DNA of 64,000 bases, taken from NCBI GenBank assembly GCA_963576725.1, contig OY755246.1, forward strand, positions 73,463,467 to 73,527,466, written 5' to 3'. The number at the start of each line of letters is the position of its first letter. The first letter of the stretch is position 1. Source of the DNA: Azorinus chamasolen. Its lineage: Eukaryota > Mollusca > Bivalvia > Cardiida > Solecurtidae. The position numbers and the translations under genes were made by a program. Shown here piece by piece: positions 34,385-46,271 of this stretch. The notes under the pieces are model-generated. The model saw only the letters and a program-made list of their open reading frames with translations. It had not been told where the DNA came from and ran no database searches.

Positions 34385-35529
34385 CATATGCCTGTGATGT
34401 ATTGTACCAGCTAATGTGCCAGTTCTTTGAACGTTTTACCTCATGGATATTCATATAAGAAAAGAAAAGTGACATCAATGATATCAATCATTATATTACT
34501 TGTTTATAACGGAAAATGAACACATGGATTTTCGGCCATTGCATACACTATAGAATAAGCTATATATAATTACATAAGCAAAAATAGAACAGATCATGTT
34601 CCTACAAGAGACGTCTGATCTGGGTCTACTCTGTAACGGGGCGGCAACGTGCTTCCTTCATTCAAATCCGATTCGCTCAGCTTTTAAGACACTACTATCC
34701 AAATGTCTCAGAGTTTCGATGGCGACCAGCCACTTGGCGTCTTATCTGGGTTACAGCTGTTTGCTAATGCTAGCAGCAAAACAATCGCGTTACTATCGAT
34801 ATCGATCTTACATTTTTCATTTGATTCTTTATTTTCAAAATCGACCTATTTTCCAATATTACTCAAAAAGATGAAAGAGGTGTAACCTGTTGCCTGTGGG
34901 AGCCTGTTGCAAATATCTTTCAGGATTCACATGTTATCGACACATCATTGTAGATCTACATCATTTTCTAATAAGCTGAATGTAACTTGTTCCGAAAATT
35001 ATTTAGGTTCACATGTGCTATATTATGCGATGTCAGACAGCTAGAAGAAATAAAAGTTCAAAATCGAAACTACCATGGTCAAAAACAAAGAGATTTAATG
35101 TTTAACAACACACGTAAAAATCCATATTTGGAAGTCATACACGAGTGTTTTGAGGGGTAACAAATGTATCTGTGCGACGCACTAATAAGGGATGTGCCAA
35201 ACTCTACATTAGTGTTTCCAAATTCAAAGGTTATCACTGATTCGCATGTAATGGCTATTGACAAACAACTCTGCATCAAACTAAACCTCCTAATGCGATG
35301 GACCGGTAGCAAAGATAATAAAAAGTACCTAGTTATAAATATATGACTATAGTCTACTTTCAGTCCGAATGACCGCTCAGCCGACTGTATATTTGATATT
35401 CATGAGTTAAACTTCTTTTCAAGGCCAGTTCTTTATTTTTCCAATTACAATCTTATGTTTTACTAGAGCAATGACGAGTTCACTTGAAAAACGTCTCTAA
35501 AAGATACGACAGCCAGAATGTTGTTTTGT
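34385..35529. other. Probable 3' UTR and flank of the host gene
   Basis: No further coding is supported. A half foldback (AGACGTCTGATCTGGGTCTA) lies at 34609-34630, and an AATAAA at about 35048 is a candidate polyadenylation signal. Confidence 0.4.
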
Positions 35530-36990
35530 TGATGCTCAGTTACAACCCGTTTTGTAATAAAGTTGCAAAATGTAATAACATTATTACAAAGTGCGTTACG
35601 ATTGAAGAAATTGTAATAAATTTTCTGCACAACCCGTTTTGTAAAATGTAATAAACTTTTTCAGCATGATGAAAATTTCATATCTATCAACGTGATATGT
35701 GAGAAACTGTTAATTGTGAAATACAAGAGTATTTACCACAGTAAATTAGTGAAACATCCATAGTTGATGTCAGTTTCGACAAACATATGTTATAAAAATA
35801 TGTTATAAAATCAGTCTAAACAAGTTAGTGTGTTCTGATGATGATCTTATATTATAACACAAGATGTCCTAGATCCGTATCATTATCAAACACTATCATA
35901 GACTGAAAATGAAAAACACGAGTTCATTACAAAGTGCGTTACGAATGCAGAAGTTGTAATAAATGTTCTGCACAACCCGTTTTGTAATAAAGTTGCAAAA
36001 TGTAATAAAAATTTTCAGCATGGTGAAAATTTCATATGTATCAACGTGATATGTAAGAATATGTTAATTTTGAAATACAAGATTATTATATCACAGTAAT
36101 GTAGTGAAACATCCATAGTTGAAGTCACTTTCGACAACAATATATATGTTATAAAATCAGTCAAAATAACTTAGTGTGTTGTGATGGTGATTATATAAGA
36201 CAATACAAGAGGTCCTAGATCCGTATCATTATTAAACACTATCATAGATTGAAAAATACGAGTTCATTACAAAGTGCGTTACGATTGCAGAAATTGTAAT
36301 AAATTTTCTGCACAAACCGTTTTGTAATAAAGATGCAAAATGTAATAAACTTTTTCACCATGATGAAAATTTTATATTTATCAACGTGTTATGTGAGAAT
36401 ATGTTAATTGTGAAATACAAGAGTGTTATATCACAGTAATTTAGTGAAACGTCCATAGTTGAAGTCAGTTTCGACAAAATATATGTTATGAAATTATATT
36501 ATAAAATCAGTCAAAACAATGAGTTCTTATAATGAGCATATATAGCAATACAAGATGTCCAAGATCTGTATCATTATCAAACACTATCCTAGATCAAAGT
36601 AATATATATCGTTATGCTATATAATCAGTTAAAACAACTTAGTGTGTTGTGATGGGGATCATATAAGTCAATGCATATAAGTCAAGAGATCCGTGATCTG
36701 CATCATTATATTACATTCTTTATTACAAAACTAGTTTCCGGCAAATTTATTACAAGTTTTGCAAATACAGCGCACTTTGTAATGAGTTCAGTTTTTCAAC
36801 CAATTATAGTGTTTGATAATGATACAGATATAGGACCTTTTGCATAGTCTTTTATGATCATCATCACAATACACTAAGATATCTTGACTGATTTTATAAT
36901 TTAAAGATGGTTGTCACAACTGACTTCAATTATGGGTCTTTGACCAAAATACTGTCTATTAATCCTCTTGTATTTCACAATAAACCTATA
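35530..36990. repeat. ~341-bp satellite, about three units, with an inverted fragment at the right end
   Basis: TTCATTACAAAGTGCGTTACGA marks unit starts near 35585, 35927 and 36267. Units share CACAACCCGTTTTGTAATAA, TTTCAGCATG, TCAACGTGATATGTGAGAA and CCTAGATCCGTATCATTAT. At about 36715-36905 the complement appears (GCGCACTTTGTAATGAGTT, TATAGTGTTTGATAATGAT), so the array ends in an inversion. Confidence 0.85.
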
Positions 36991-37009
36991 CTTGGTTAAG
37001 CCCTGAAGC

Positions 37010-38211
37010 GCTCACCAGACAATCAGAGGAGAAGATTTTCAAAGTTTTAACTATATGTTAGCCTGCCCTGGGGCTGGCCTAATTTTGACCCAAGAGGCAC
37101 AATTTATGTAGAGGACCTGGACATGATGCTATGTGCCAAATATGAAAGCTGAGAACCTTCCAGTTTCAGAGAAAAAGATTTTCAAGTTTTCACTATATGT
37201 TTCTGTTGAAAACTGGCTACCCCTGGGGCGGGGCCAATTTTGACCCCAGGGGCATAATTTATATAACTTTTGTAGAGGACCTGAACATGATGCTGTGTGC
37301 AATGTATGAAAGCTGAGAACCTCCCAGATTCAGAGAAGAAGATATTCAAAGATTTCACTATTTGTTTCTTTCGAAAACTGCCCACCCCTGGGGCTGGGCC
37401 AATTTTGACCCCGGGGCCATTGTTTATATAAGTTTTAAAGAGGATTTTAACATGATGCTATGTGCCAAATATGAAAGCTCAGAGCCTTCCAGTTTCAGAG
37501 AAGAAGATTTTCAAAAATTTCACTATTTATTTCTATTGAAAACTGCCTACCCCTGGGGCGGGGCCAATTTTGACCCGGGGCCATAATTTATATAACTTTC
37601 GTAGAGGACCTGAACATAATGCTATGTGCCAAATATGAAAGCTGAGAGCCTTCTAGTTTCAGAGAAGAAGATTTTCAAAGATTTCACTATTTGTTTCTAT
37701 TGAAAACTGCCCACCCTGGGGCGGGGCCAATTTTGATCCTAGGGCCATAATTTATATAACTTTTGTAAAGCACCTGAACATGATGCTCTGTGCCAAATAT
37801 CAAAGCTGAGAACCTTCCAGTTTCGGAGGAGAAGATTTTCAAAGATTTCACTATTTGTTTCTATTGAAAACTGCCCATCCCAGGGGCTGGGCCAATTTTG
37901 ACCCCGGGGCCATTGTTTATATAAGTTTTAAAGAGGATTTGAACATGATACTCTGTGCCAAATATGAAAGCTCAGAGCCTTCCAGTTTCAGAGAAGAAGA
38001 TTTTCAAAGATTTCACTATTTATTTCTATTGAAAACTGCCCACCCCTGGGGCGGGGCCAATTTTGACCCGGGGCCATAATTTATATAACTTTTGTAGAGG
38101 ACCTGAACATAATGCTATGTGCCAAATATGAAAGCTGAGAGCCTTCTAATTTCAGAGAGGAAGATTTTCAAAGATTTCACTATTTGTTTCTATTGAAAAC
38201 TGCCCACCCTG
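37010..38211. repeat. ~164-bp tandem repeat, about seven units
   Basis: Units recur at about 37205, 37373, 37537, 37698, 37863, 38028 and 38191 with CTATTGAAAACTGCC, CCTGGGGCGGGGCCAATTTT and TGCTATGTGCCAAATATGAA. The near-identical 74-residue open frames at 37362 and 37855 are repeat translations. The array is cut at 38212 by the gypsy-derived segment. Confidence 0.9.
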
Positions 38212-39330
38212 GCTGCATCTTTGCATGATTCAGAAATCAGTGCAATAAGTGACTGTTTGTTGACGGGAAAATGGCATAATCTTGAGTACAGTAAAGTCAG
38301 AATTATGTGCCATAGGTCAGTTAGTTCTACGAGGAACTAGAATTGTAATTCCAAAGAAATTGCGTGACCGTAGTAGAGTTAGCTTATCTAGGTCGTCCAG
38401 ATATTGTAGCAATGAAACGTTCTCTAAGAACAAAGGTATGGTGGCCTGGTATGGACAAACAGGTAGAGAAATTTTGTCAGGGTTTTGAGTTAGTAGGAAA
38501 ACCGTGTAGACCAGAGCCTATGATTCGTACAGAGTTACCGACAGAACCATGGCAAGATTTGGCATGCGATGTTGTTGGTCTATTACCTTCAGGGGATAAC
38601 ATCTTGATTTTGCAATGAAGAAAATATTCCAAAATAGGGAATTAATATAAAACATTAATACATGTACTTGAATTGCTATGATCTGATATTTCGACCACTA
38701 GGGCCTTTTTCAAAGATAATCATGTCAAAATACACGTCAAATTTTGTTACATGCATTCAGCCATAACCATTATATCGCATTTACTGCATTTAATTGCATG
38801 TACTACATTTCTTTCTCTACAGTTAATATTGGTAGACACATTGTAAACTGATTGCCTATTTGTGTCACTAATACTTGCATCGACCTCAGAGCCAGGATAC
38901 AGAATTGTTAATATTGTAAAGGATGTTTAAGTCAGTATTTCTATGGAACTCAGTCTCAACACGAGACCATCAGGAAGGAACTGAATAATTTCATGCATGT
39001 GAATAAACAGTCATACAGACACTTGGTAGACGATTATATTGAAACTCATATCAGAAATCATTTATTTACTGATGACAGAGTATCATCGTGGGCTACTGAG
39101 GCAGAACTTCATGCTGCTACTGATTTATATTGTATACCTATATGACTCATTTTTAGGGTTTCGGCATTGCCGAAATCCTTATAAAATGGATTGCGACTCA
39201 AACTTTCACGGAAAACCCTATTGCACGAGCTCTACCTAGCGGGAATTCCCATAATTATTAATAGAAGGGAGATAATCGAGACAGCACTATGAGCGACTTA
39301 TGAGTAAACATGTGTAGCGAAACTATTGAG
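38212..39330 (+). pseudogene. Gypsy integrase fragment fused to an OTU-like fragment (plus-strand arm)
   Basis: The start reads VKSELCAIGQLVLRGTRIVI, then after a frameshift ELAYLGRPDIVAMKRSLRTK, VWWPGMDKQVEKFC and WQDLACDVVGLLPSGDNIL, the N-terminal part of a Mag-like Ty3/gypsy integrase. The zinc-binding histidines appear lost (AYLGR where AHEGH is usual). The rest includes a CTTTCTCTACAG acceptor-like site and the OTU-like piece. The whole segment matches 43905-45070 in inverted orientation, in near-identical sequence. Confidence 0.7.
38921..39145 (+). pseudogene. OTU-like cysteine protease fragment, copy 1
   Basis: The frame reads GCLSQYFYGTQSQHETIRKE, LNNFMHVNKQSYRHLVDDYI, ETHIRNHLF and VSSWATEAELHAATDLYCIP, then TGA. 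Spacing and motifs (YG.Q..H..IR.E...M, Y...DDYIE.HI, WAT..EL.A......P) fit the middle of an OTU domain. The catalytic Asp-x-x-Cys box upstream is corrupted (a TAA follows N-C) and the C-terminal His part is absent, so no active enzyme is expected. Copies lie at 44152-44376 and 46691-46915 (minus). Confidence 0.65.
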
Positions 39331-41554
39331 GTATTATATCAGAAAATAGTGTCTGATCTGCCAGATCTGGTATGATCCAATACGATAATTCATGATACAT
39401 CTTTCAGAATATGTTGGGTCAGGATCTGCACTGTTTGCATTCAGCATTTGATAGCGTTCTCCTGTCTTCTATGTATGATATTCCTTTAAATTAAATCCAA
39501 TATAACATTATACAGAGGCGGTAATTATGATGAGGTTGGTACTACTGTTGGTGTTTTTATGATATACAGTATAACCTTGGTTATCCGACATACCTTCGGA
39601 CCGACTGAAACTGTCGGATGCATCGGTTTGTCGGTTGTTCAAAATGGGAAGAGAAATATACAACGACGATAAACATTGTTGATATTTATTTACATTCGGC
39701 ATGAAACCCGTTAGAATCAAATATTAACATTCTGCACGCTACGTAAATGTCGTAGGAAAAATGAGTGCAGCAAATCTGAAAGTTTATGAAATTTTGTAAA
39801 TACCTTATAATATGATTGAATATCGTAATGAAACATACGCCATATTTCACCCCAAACCCTATATTTCAACCCCATTGGACGGTCAGCAGACAGCCTGGCG
39901 TCCCGATTGAAAAATGTGAAAATCCAATACACACTTTCAGATGACTCAACTGTCAAAATGGAGGCTGCGCATCGTAACTTTCCGACATTACGGAAATCGT
40001 CGATCGAAATATCGTGACCGTTTCGGAAACTTCCGTTATGTTGGGAAAGTGCAGAGATTGGCCGCGTCGGTTTATTTCGTTATGTCGGAAGTGAACGAAA
40101 TAAACCAAGCGTTGACATTGGCCTAAGGGGAAGATTATAATCGATGGCCTGATAATCCTTTCAACTCTTTTACCTGTTAATTGTGCCAATATGGGGTGTT
40201 GAGAAGTTTGTGTGCACGTTACTTTAATTGCTTGGCGTCGGGTGTTTATGAAAAACAAACATCATTAGAAATCTAAACCCTGACTCAGAGCGGGGTTGGA
40301 GGTTATATGCTAATGTTGAAAAGGGTGTGTATTCTTTGACCAATCAAATGAAATTTAAAACCCCAATAAATCACATGCGACATCACATGTGACCTTTCAT
40401 TTTCTGAAAACGGTGACCTTTCATTTTTTGAAAACAGCGACAGGCATATTTATTGTTTTAACACAGCAAATTTTAATCGGATTAGGGGTTTGTGACAGGC
40501 CAAGAGACAATTAACATTTTTCTCCCTTACGCAAAATTTGACATCCTATCAACAAGTCAGTTTCGCTCGAAATTTCTTTATTTTAGGATGAGGGTTTATG
40601 TAAGTACCCAGATAAATATCAGTGTGTCTAACAATTTGGATCCAGATGAGACGCCGAGCAATTCTGCATCTCATCTGTATGCAAATTGTTTGCAACAGTT
40701 AGATCTGGCTGTACAAGTAAAGTACATTTTATTTCAAATCGAGTTTACACCTAACGTTATTCAAACAACTATACATGTTTTCTATTACATTGATTAAGTG
40801 TGTGATCACAACGATAATAACCTGTAATTATAGATTTAGTCTGTACCAAAAATGTCGCAGAAGCGATAATTGCTCAGTTATAGGTGGTCCCAATACAATA
40901 CAACCGTCAACGTCGGATACGCAGGTGTGTAAAACGCCGCAAGTATCACATTGGGACCTCCAAACAGTAGTAACATGTAACATCCATGACCGTATCAATA
41001 TGTAAGAATATTTGTATGAATGAATGTATTATATGAATACATGTATATCACATATGATACAATGTGTGAAGTTATTATGTATAAGCATTATTTTATCTTT
41101 ATATCTGAGTCTTGATCTGATAAATTAAGCCGTAGTGACACTCAAACAGCTGCATTGTCCCCAATGTGGCTGTTGTTCAGGGTCTGAACTATTTGGCACA
41201 CACCGGTATCATTTTTTTTAAAATACAGCACATCTCGTAAACAGCACGTCATTATCATATATCTATTGTTTAAAATTGATATGTTCATACCAATCATTTT
41301 TTTTATTGATTGAGGTTGTCCCTTATATTTCCAGACTTAATCATTATGGATAATCATCGGATGCCATTTTGAATTATTCAAAGAATATCAGGATTTATGA
41401 AAAAACAAATGACTGTCTTTAAATGTAAACAACATGGATTCTTCTTCAAAGAAGGTGTCATTATAGAGTTAAATCTATATTACAAAGATTAATAATGATT
41501 TTCTATCAAATCAATTATGAAACTTTATAAAATTATTGGGTATAACACTTTTAA
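39331..41554. other. Unassigned stretch with a foldback
   Basis: A foldback GGATCCAGATGAGACGCCGA...CATCTCATCTGTATGC lies at 40638-40684. TTTCGTTATGTCGGAAGT and similar inverted words surround 39975-40100. No coding segment is supported. Confidence 0.4.
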
Positions 41555-42027
41555 CCCTTTACTCCATAAATATTTAGTAAGAGATAATGATCTCAAGAAT
41601 ATTAATTACCGGCAGATTAATTTTCAAAATGGCATATTAATCCATTATCTCATAGGCTATTTTTAGTCCCTTTACCTCTTTGAAATAAATATACTGAAAA
41701 GGAGCATTTACATACTAGCAAATAGGAAAATTTAAGATTTATGCAGTATTGAAATCTTTCTGGTAAATAAAGCATTTGCTCCATAGGAGCAAATGCTGTT
41801 TGTCACAATGGTTTCAAAAAGGGTCTTTTACAGAGGCGTCAAAAGGTGTCAATACGAGGGAATGGGTAAACACATGAATTATTTGCCAAAGCAGAAACTA
41901 TATAGAATCACATGATGCATACATCTATATTATTCTATAAGCAAGCAAAGCAGACTCTGATCTGATGGCTCCTATAGGAGCCATCTGATTTGGGTCTACC
42001 CTGTTTACAATGGCATATTTATGGAGT
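41555..42027. mobile_element. Probable TTAA-type MITE carrying a GACCC foldback
   Basis: The left end is TTTTAACCCTTTACTCCATA. The right end carries the inverse ATTTATGGAGTAAA but lacks the terminal AAGGGTTAA. Inside are GCATTTGCTCCATAGGAGCA at 41770 and a foldback TGATGGCTCC-TATA-GGAGCCATCTGATTTGGGT at 41955-41998. Confidence 0.55.
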
Positions 42028-42159
42028 AAATCATAAGTAAAGTCTCTTCCCTGAAAATATATTATTCTGTCATCAATACACAACAAGAAAGAAATTGTTA
42101 AATAAAAAGATCTCATTTAACCATTTCCTTCATATTCAAAAATGTTTTCTCATATTTCA

Positions 42160-42215
42160 AACAGAGCAGACCCAGATCATACGGCTTCCATAGAGGTCGT
42201 CTGATCTGGGTCTGA
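42160..42215. repeat. GACCC-type foldback
   Basis: GCAGACCCAGATCATACGG, TTCCATAGAGG and TCGTCTGATCTGGGTCTG form a palindrome. Confidence 0.75.
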
Positions 42216-42539
42216 TGTTTCTTTACTTTCTAAAATGGCTACAATTTTCTACCTTCCATATTTCGTAATTACTATTTTGTCCATGAATATATTCAGTTGG
42301 TAATAAAAATTTTGTATTGACATTTAGAACTTTAGAAGTAGCTTGATATCACCATTTAGACTTAAAATTACACAAGTGTGATCTATCATATAAGCAAGTA
42401 TCACTTCTAAAACAGTTACATGTAGCAATTAATATCGCTAAATTTATCTATCTATCTTTGTATAATGCCCGACTCGGCTTTCGCGTATTACTGGCATGAA
42501 AAGGTGCAGAGAAAGAGTATAGTGAGATAGGTGTCAAAA

Positions 42540-43051
42540 CAAGGTGAGGATTAAAATCTGGTAAAACACTCGATTCCAGACCTTTAGGGGCGGTTTGAAA
42601 TAAGAGAGGGGGGATAATACTGATTTGAACCCCTCTAGATCTGGCTGCATAACAACAGATGCTGGCAAGCTGTTCCACATGACCACTGTTCAAGGGAAAA
42701 ACGAATATTTAAAGTAGTTTACATAGGTGTGTATTTGACGGAAAGATAAGGGGTGCATATGGCGAGACTTTCTCACAGGTATACTGAGATACAATGGTAA
42801 TTGGATGGCGACTAAACCATACACGATCTTATAAAACATGACGACCCGTCCTGTGTCACTAAGTGTCGACCAGCCGAGGGACTACTGTACATAGTTCTGT
42901 TACGCTCTGATTGTAAGAATAAATTGGAGTTGGTCCATCTTGCTGCCCTTCGCTTAACTTTTACATTATATCTACTACAAAAGGATGGGCCTTTTTGACA
43001 TGGGCAAATCTGGTCCGAGATATTAAGTGTGCCGTTTTGACCCACATTCAA
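42540..43051 (-). pseudogene. LINE reverse-transcriptase C-terminal fragment
   Basis: The minus strand, with frameshifts and stops, reads NVKVKRRAARWT, then RLVMFYKIVYGLVA-like residues, then NYFKYSFFP, TVVMWNSLPASVVMQPDLEG and FKSVLSPLSYF. The QRRAARW...MFYK...SFFP.T...WN.LP pattern is the end of the RT-containing protein of invertebrate non-LTR retrotransposons. Only this tail is present. It is next to a repeat shared with 3.7 kb. Confidence 0.7.
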
Positions 43052-43069
43052 TAGAAATCGTAATTAGAT

Positions 43070-43545
43070 GGTAGCTAGTACGAATTGTTATGGGACGAAA
43101 TGATAGATAAAAAGTATAGTGAAAGATTTAAATTTACTTATGCAGATCTACATGAAGATAAATTATTTAAAATTTATATGTACTATTCGGTAGGCTACTG
43201 TGTTAGGAGAAATAAAATCTACTTACAAGTACCATGATCCCGTAAATCGTTTGAAAACTTCTGTTTCCGGCCATTACCGATTTCGAGCAGTTCTGTAGAT
43301 CTGTTCGGGTGCTAATGTCAGAGATATGTCTCTGCTAATGTGCAGAGATCAACGACATTCTTACCATCAATCATTAGCCTTTCTCTGTAACGTTACCGAT
43401 TCGACAAATTCAACAAGTGACTGTAGAGTTCAATATTTCCGTCCAACTTAACTTTCAGTGATGTCTTTTTGCGCAATTCTTAAGATTCCGGAACCGGATT
43501 GTAAGCCAAGCACTGCACATGCGCATATATAGCTATAGGGCGACT
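43070..43545. repeat. Dispersed repeat related to 3620-4010
   Basis: The 43347-43470 part shares several blocks with 3725-3850. Coding capacity not seen. Confidence 0.5.
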
Positions 43546-43731
43546 TCGCTTTGGTCTATATTTGGAACAATAGTTACCACAGTTTGATATGAACGGCGAT
43601 AGTCGCGACTAAAGTTATGCCATATGACCTTTCATCCGAACTGTAGTCGAACCACGCCACATGGCTTGGTTGCTGTAGTTCCAAATTGGCGGCAAACGAT
43701 AAACTGAAAGTTGGTATTTTAAATTTTGATT

Positions 43732-44515
43732 AGAATTATTAAAGAGATTATTCAACATCATGCGTAATTTAACATTATTTTGATCTCGACAAAATTTAAG
43801 ATGGGTCACATCAGATGTACCATTCTGTAATGTACGGTGACGTATTACATGTTATTTTCGTCGTTAAAAATATCAATAATAGTTTTGTTTTGGTTTGTTT
43901 ACATTTTTTGACAATAGTTTCGCTACACATGTTTACTTTTGCAATTTCTATTTTTAGCTTTTAGCGGCATCTATGATTCAAACTGTAGACCCAAGTGAAG
44001 TCGCTCATAGTGCTGTCTCGATTATCTCCCTTCTATTAATAATTATGGGAATTCCCGCTAGGTAGAGCTCGTGCAATAGGGTTTTCCGTGAAAGTTTGAG
44101 TCGCAATCCATTTTATAAGGATTTCGGCAATGCCGAAACCCTAAAAATGAGTCATATAGGTATACAATATAAATCAGTAGCAGAATGAAGTTCTGCCTCA
44201 GTAGCCCACGATGATACTCTGTCATCAGTAAATAAATGATTTCTGATATGAGTTTCAATATAATCGTCTACCAAGTGTCTGTATGACTGTTTATTCACAT
44301 GCATGAAATTATTCAGTTCCTTCCTGATGGTCTCGTGTTGAAACTGAGTTCCATAGAAATACTGACTTAAACATCCTTTACAATATTAACAATTCTGTAT
44401 CCTGGTTCTGAGGTCGATGCAAGTATTAGTGACACAAATAGGCAATCAGTTTATAATGTGTCTACCAATATTAACTGTAGAGAAAGAAATGTAGTACATG
44501 CAATTAAATGCAGTA
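43732..44515 (-). repeat. OTU-bearing block X, copy 1
   Basis: From GAATTATTAAAGAGATTATT to GTAGTACATGCAATT. It is repeated almost exactly at 46272-47044 and, for its first ~45 bp only, at 47905-47950. Its part from 43905 on is the inverse of the plus-strand segment near 38.8-39.3 kb. Confidence 0.85.
44152..44376 (-). pseudogene. OTU-like fragment, copy 2
   Basis: Same reading as 38921-39145 with one or two substitutions. Confidence 0.65.
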
Positions 44516-44673
44516 AATGCGATATAATGGTTATGGCTGAATGCATGTAACAAAAATTTGACGTGTATTTTGACATGATAATCTTTGAAAAAGGCCCTAG
44601 TGGTCGAAATATCAGATCATAACAATTCAAGTATTAATGCTTTATATTAATTCCCTATTTTTGAATATTTTCT

Positions 44674-45070
44674 TCATTTCAAAATCAAGATGTTATCCCC
44701 TGAAGGTAATAGACCAACAACATCGCATGCCAAATCTTGCCATGGCCCTGTCGGTAACTCTGTACGAATCATAGGCTCGGGTCTACACTGTTTTCCTACT
44801 AACTGAAAACCCTGACAAAATTTCTCTACCATACCAGGCCACCATACCTTTGTTCTTAGAGAACGTTTCATTGCTACAATATCTGGACGACCTAGATAAG
44901 CTAACTCTACTACGGTCACGGAATTTCTTTGGAATTACAATTCTAGTTCCTCGTAGAACTAACAGACCTATGGCACATAATTCTGACTTTACTGTACTCA
45001 AGATTATGCCATTTTCCCGTCAACAAACAGTCATCATGCAAAGATGCAGCTTCAATTTCTCACGTTGTCA
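44674..45070 (-). pseudogene. Mag-like gypsy integrase N-terminal fragment
   Basis: Reads VKSELCAIGLLVLRGTRIVI, KKFRDR, ELAYLGRPDIVAMKRSLRTK, VWWPGM, EKFCQGFQLVGKQCRPEP and WQDLACDVVGLLPSGDNIL. It lacks the DKQ codons present in the plus-strand arm. Frameshifted and without the DDE core. Confidence 0.75.
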
Positions 45071-45528
45071 TTGCTGACGGCGTCGCTTCACGTGCTACAA
45101 ATTTTACATATTCATCCGAATCATCGGATTGCAGTGCAGAATGTTTCCCTAACAATCTAGATAATGAATCTGCAATATTTTTCGAACCTGCGATATGTCT
45201 GATTTTGAAATTGAACAGCTGGAGTCTCAAAACCTATCGTTCAATACGCGCACACGGTTTCGACTTTTTCCTATATATGAATTCTAGTGCTTTGTGATCC
45301 TATCAGATAAGCACTAAGTCTTTCGCAACTCCGAACTAGCGCTAGAGCTTCTCGTTCGGTTTGTGAGTATCGACGTTCTACATTTGACAAACTTCTATTC
45401 GCATAATGAATAACTATGTTTTCAACATTTTGTTCTTGAACAAGAACGCAACCTAAACCTACCGAAATAGCATCTACAATGACTTTCATCGGTACATTTG
45501 TTGTCATAGTAACCCAAAGTTTAGACAA
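45070..45528 (-). pseudogene. Mag-like gypsy RNase H domain fragment
   Basis: Reads VIVDAISVGLGCVLVQEQN, VIHYANRSLSNVERRYSQTE, REALALVRSCERLSAYLIG, then after a frameshift HKALEFIYRKKSKP and later FKIRHIAGSKNIADSLSRLL, which are standard RNase H and connection motifs of Ty3/gypsy elements. Confidence 0.8.
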
Positions 45529-45536
45529 GCGTTTCT

Positions 45537-46271
45537 TCAGCTCGTCGAAAGTTGTTTGTTCTTTCGAACCCCATTTGAACTATGACCCATCGGCGCTGCT
45601 ATTGTTGCTAGGTCGGGCATCGACCTTGCACTGTAATTGACTAAACCAAGAAAACTTCGGACTTCGGACGCAATTCCCGGTTCTCGTGCATTTGTGACAG
45701 CTTCTACTTTAGCTTTTGTTGGACCAATACCCTGATCAGACAGCTCATGACCCATGAATTTACTCATGAAAAACTGACACGTATCCCTATTGAGTTTCAA
45801 CCCTCTCTCTCTCAAGATAGTGTTTATGTTCTTCCATATTTTTGCTATGGACAATTATATCATCCATGATGTTTTTAACTCCTTCACAACCACTGAGAAC
45901 TTGTGGCATAATATTTTGGTACATTTCACTGGCACAACTAACGCCAAAGAATAGCCTTTTGTAACGATATAATCCATTGTGAGTAGTAAATGTAGTGATA
46001 TCACGAGATTCTTCTGAGATTTCTTTTTGACGGTAAGCCATTTTAAAGTCCAGGTTAGCTTTGGTTGAGGTCTTGCAGAAAACTTTGTCTACCGTTGGAA
46101 TTGGATGTCGCACCCGTTTCACTGCACTGCACTATATCCTGATATCTTCATCTGGTTTTGGTACATTTACGATCGATGATACCCATGAAGTTGGTCCTTC
46201 CACACGTTCGATTATGTCCTCTGCCTCCAACTCGTCAAGCTTTTTGCTGAGTTTGTCCCTTAAGTTGTATG
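45537..46271 (-). pseudogene. Mag-like gypsy RT fragment, block Y copy 1
   Basis: Reads RDKLSKKLDELEAEDIIERV, EGPTSWVSPIVNVPKPDEDI, a stop, VRHPIPTVDKVF, ESRDITTFTTHNGLYRYKRL, FFGVSCASEMYQNI, MDDIIVHSKN and FLGLVNYSARSMPDLA. The RT active site appears as MDDI. Small deletions and frameshifts inactivate it. Confidence 0.8.

Noticed and set aside
37362..38079. Two near-identical 74-residue frames as a duplicated gene
   Set aside because: They lie inside units of the ~164-bp repeat, which is also found non-coding at 25-26 kb.
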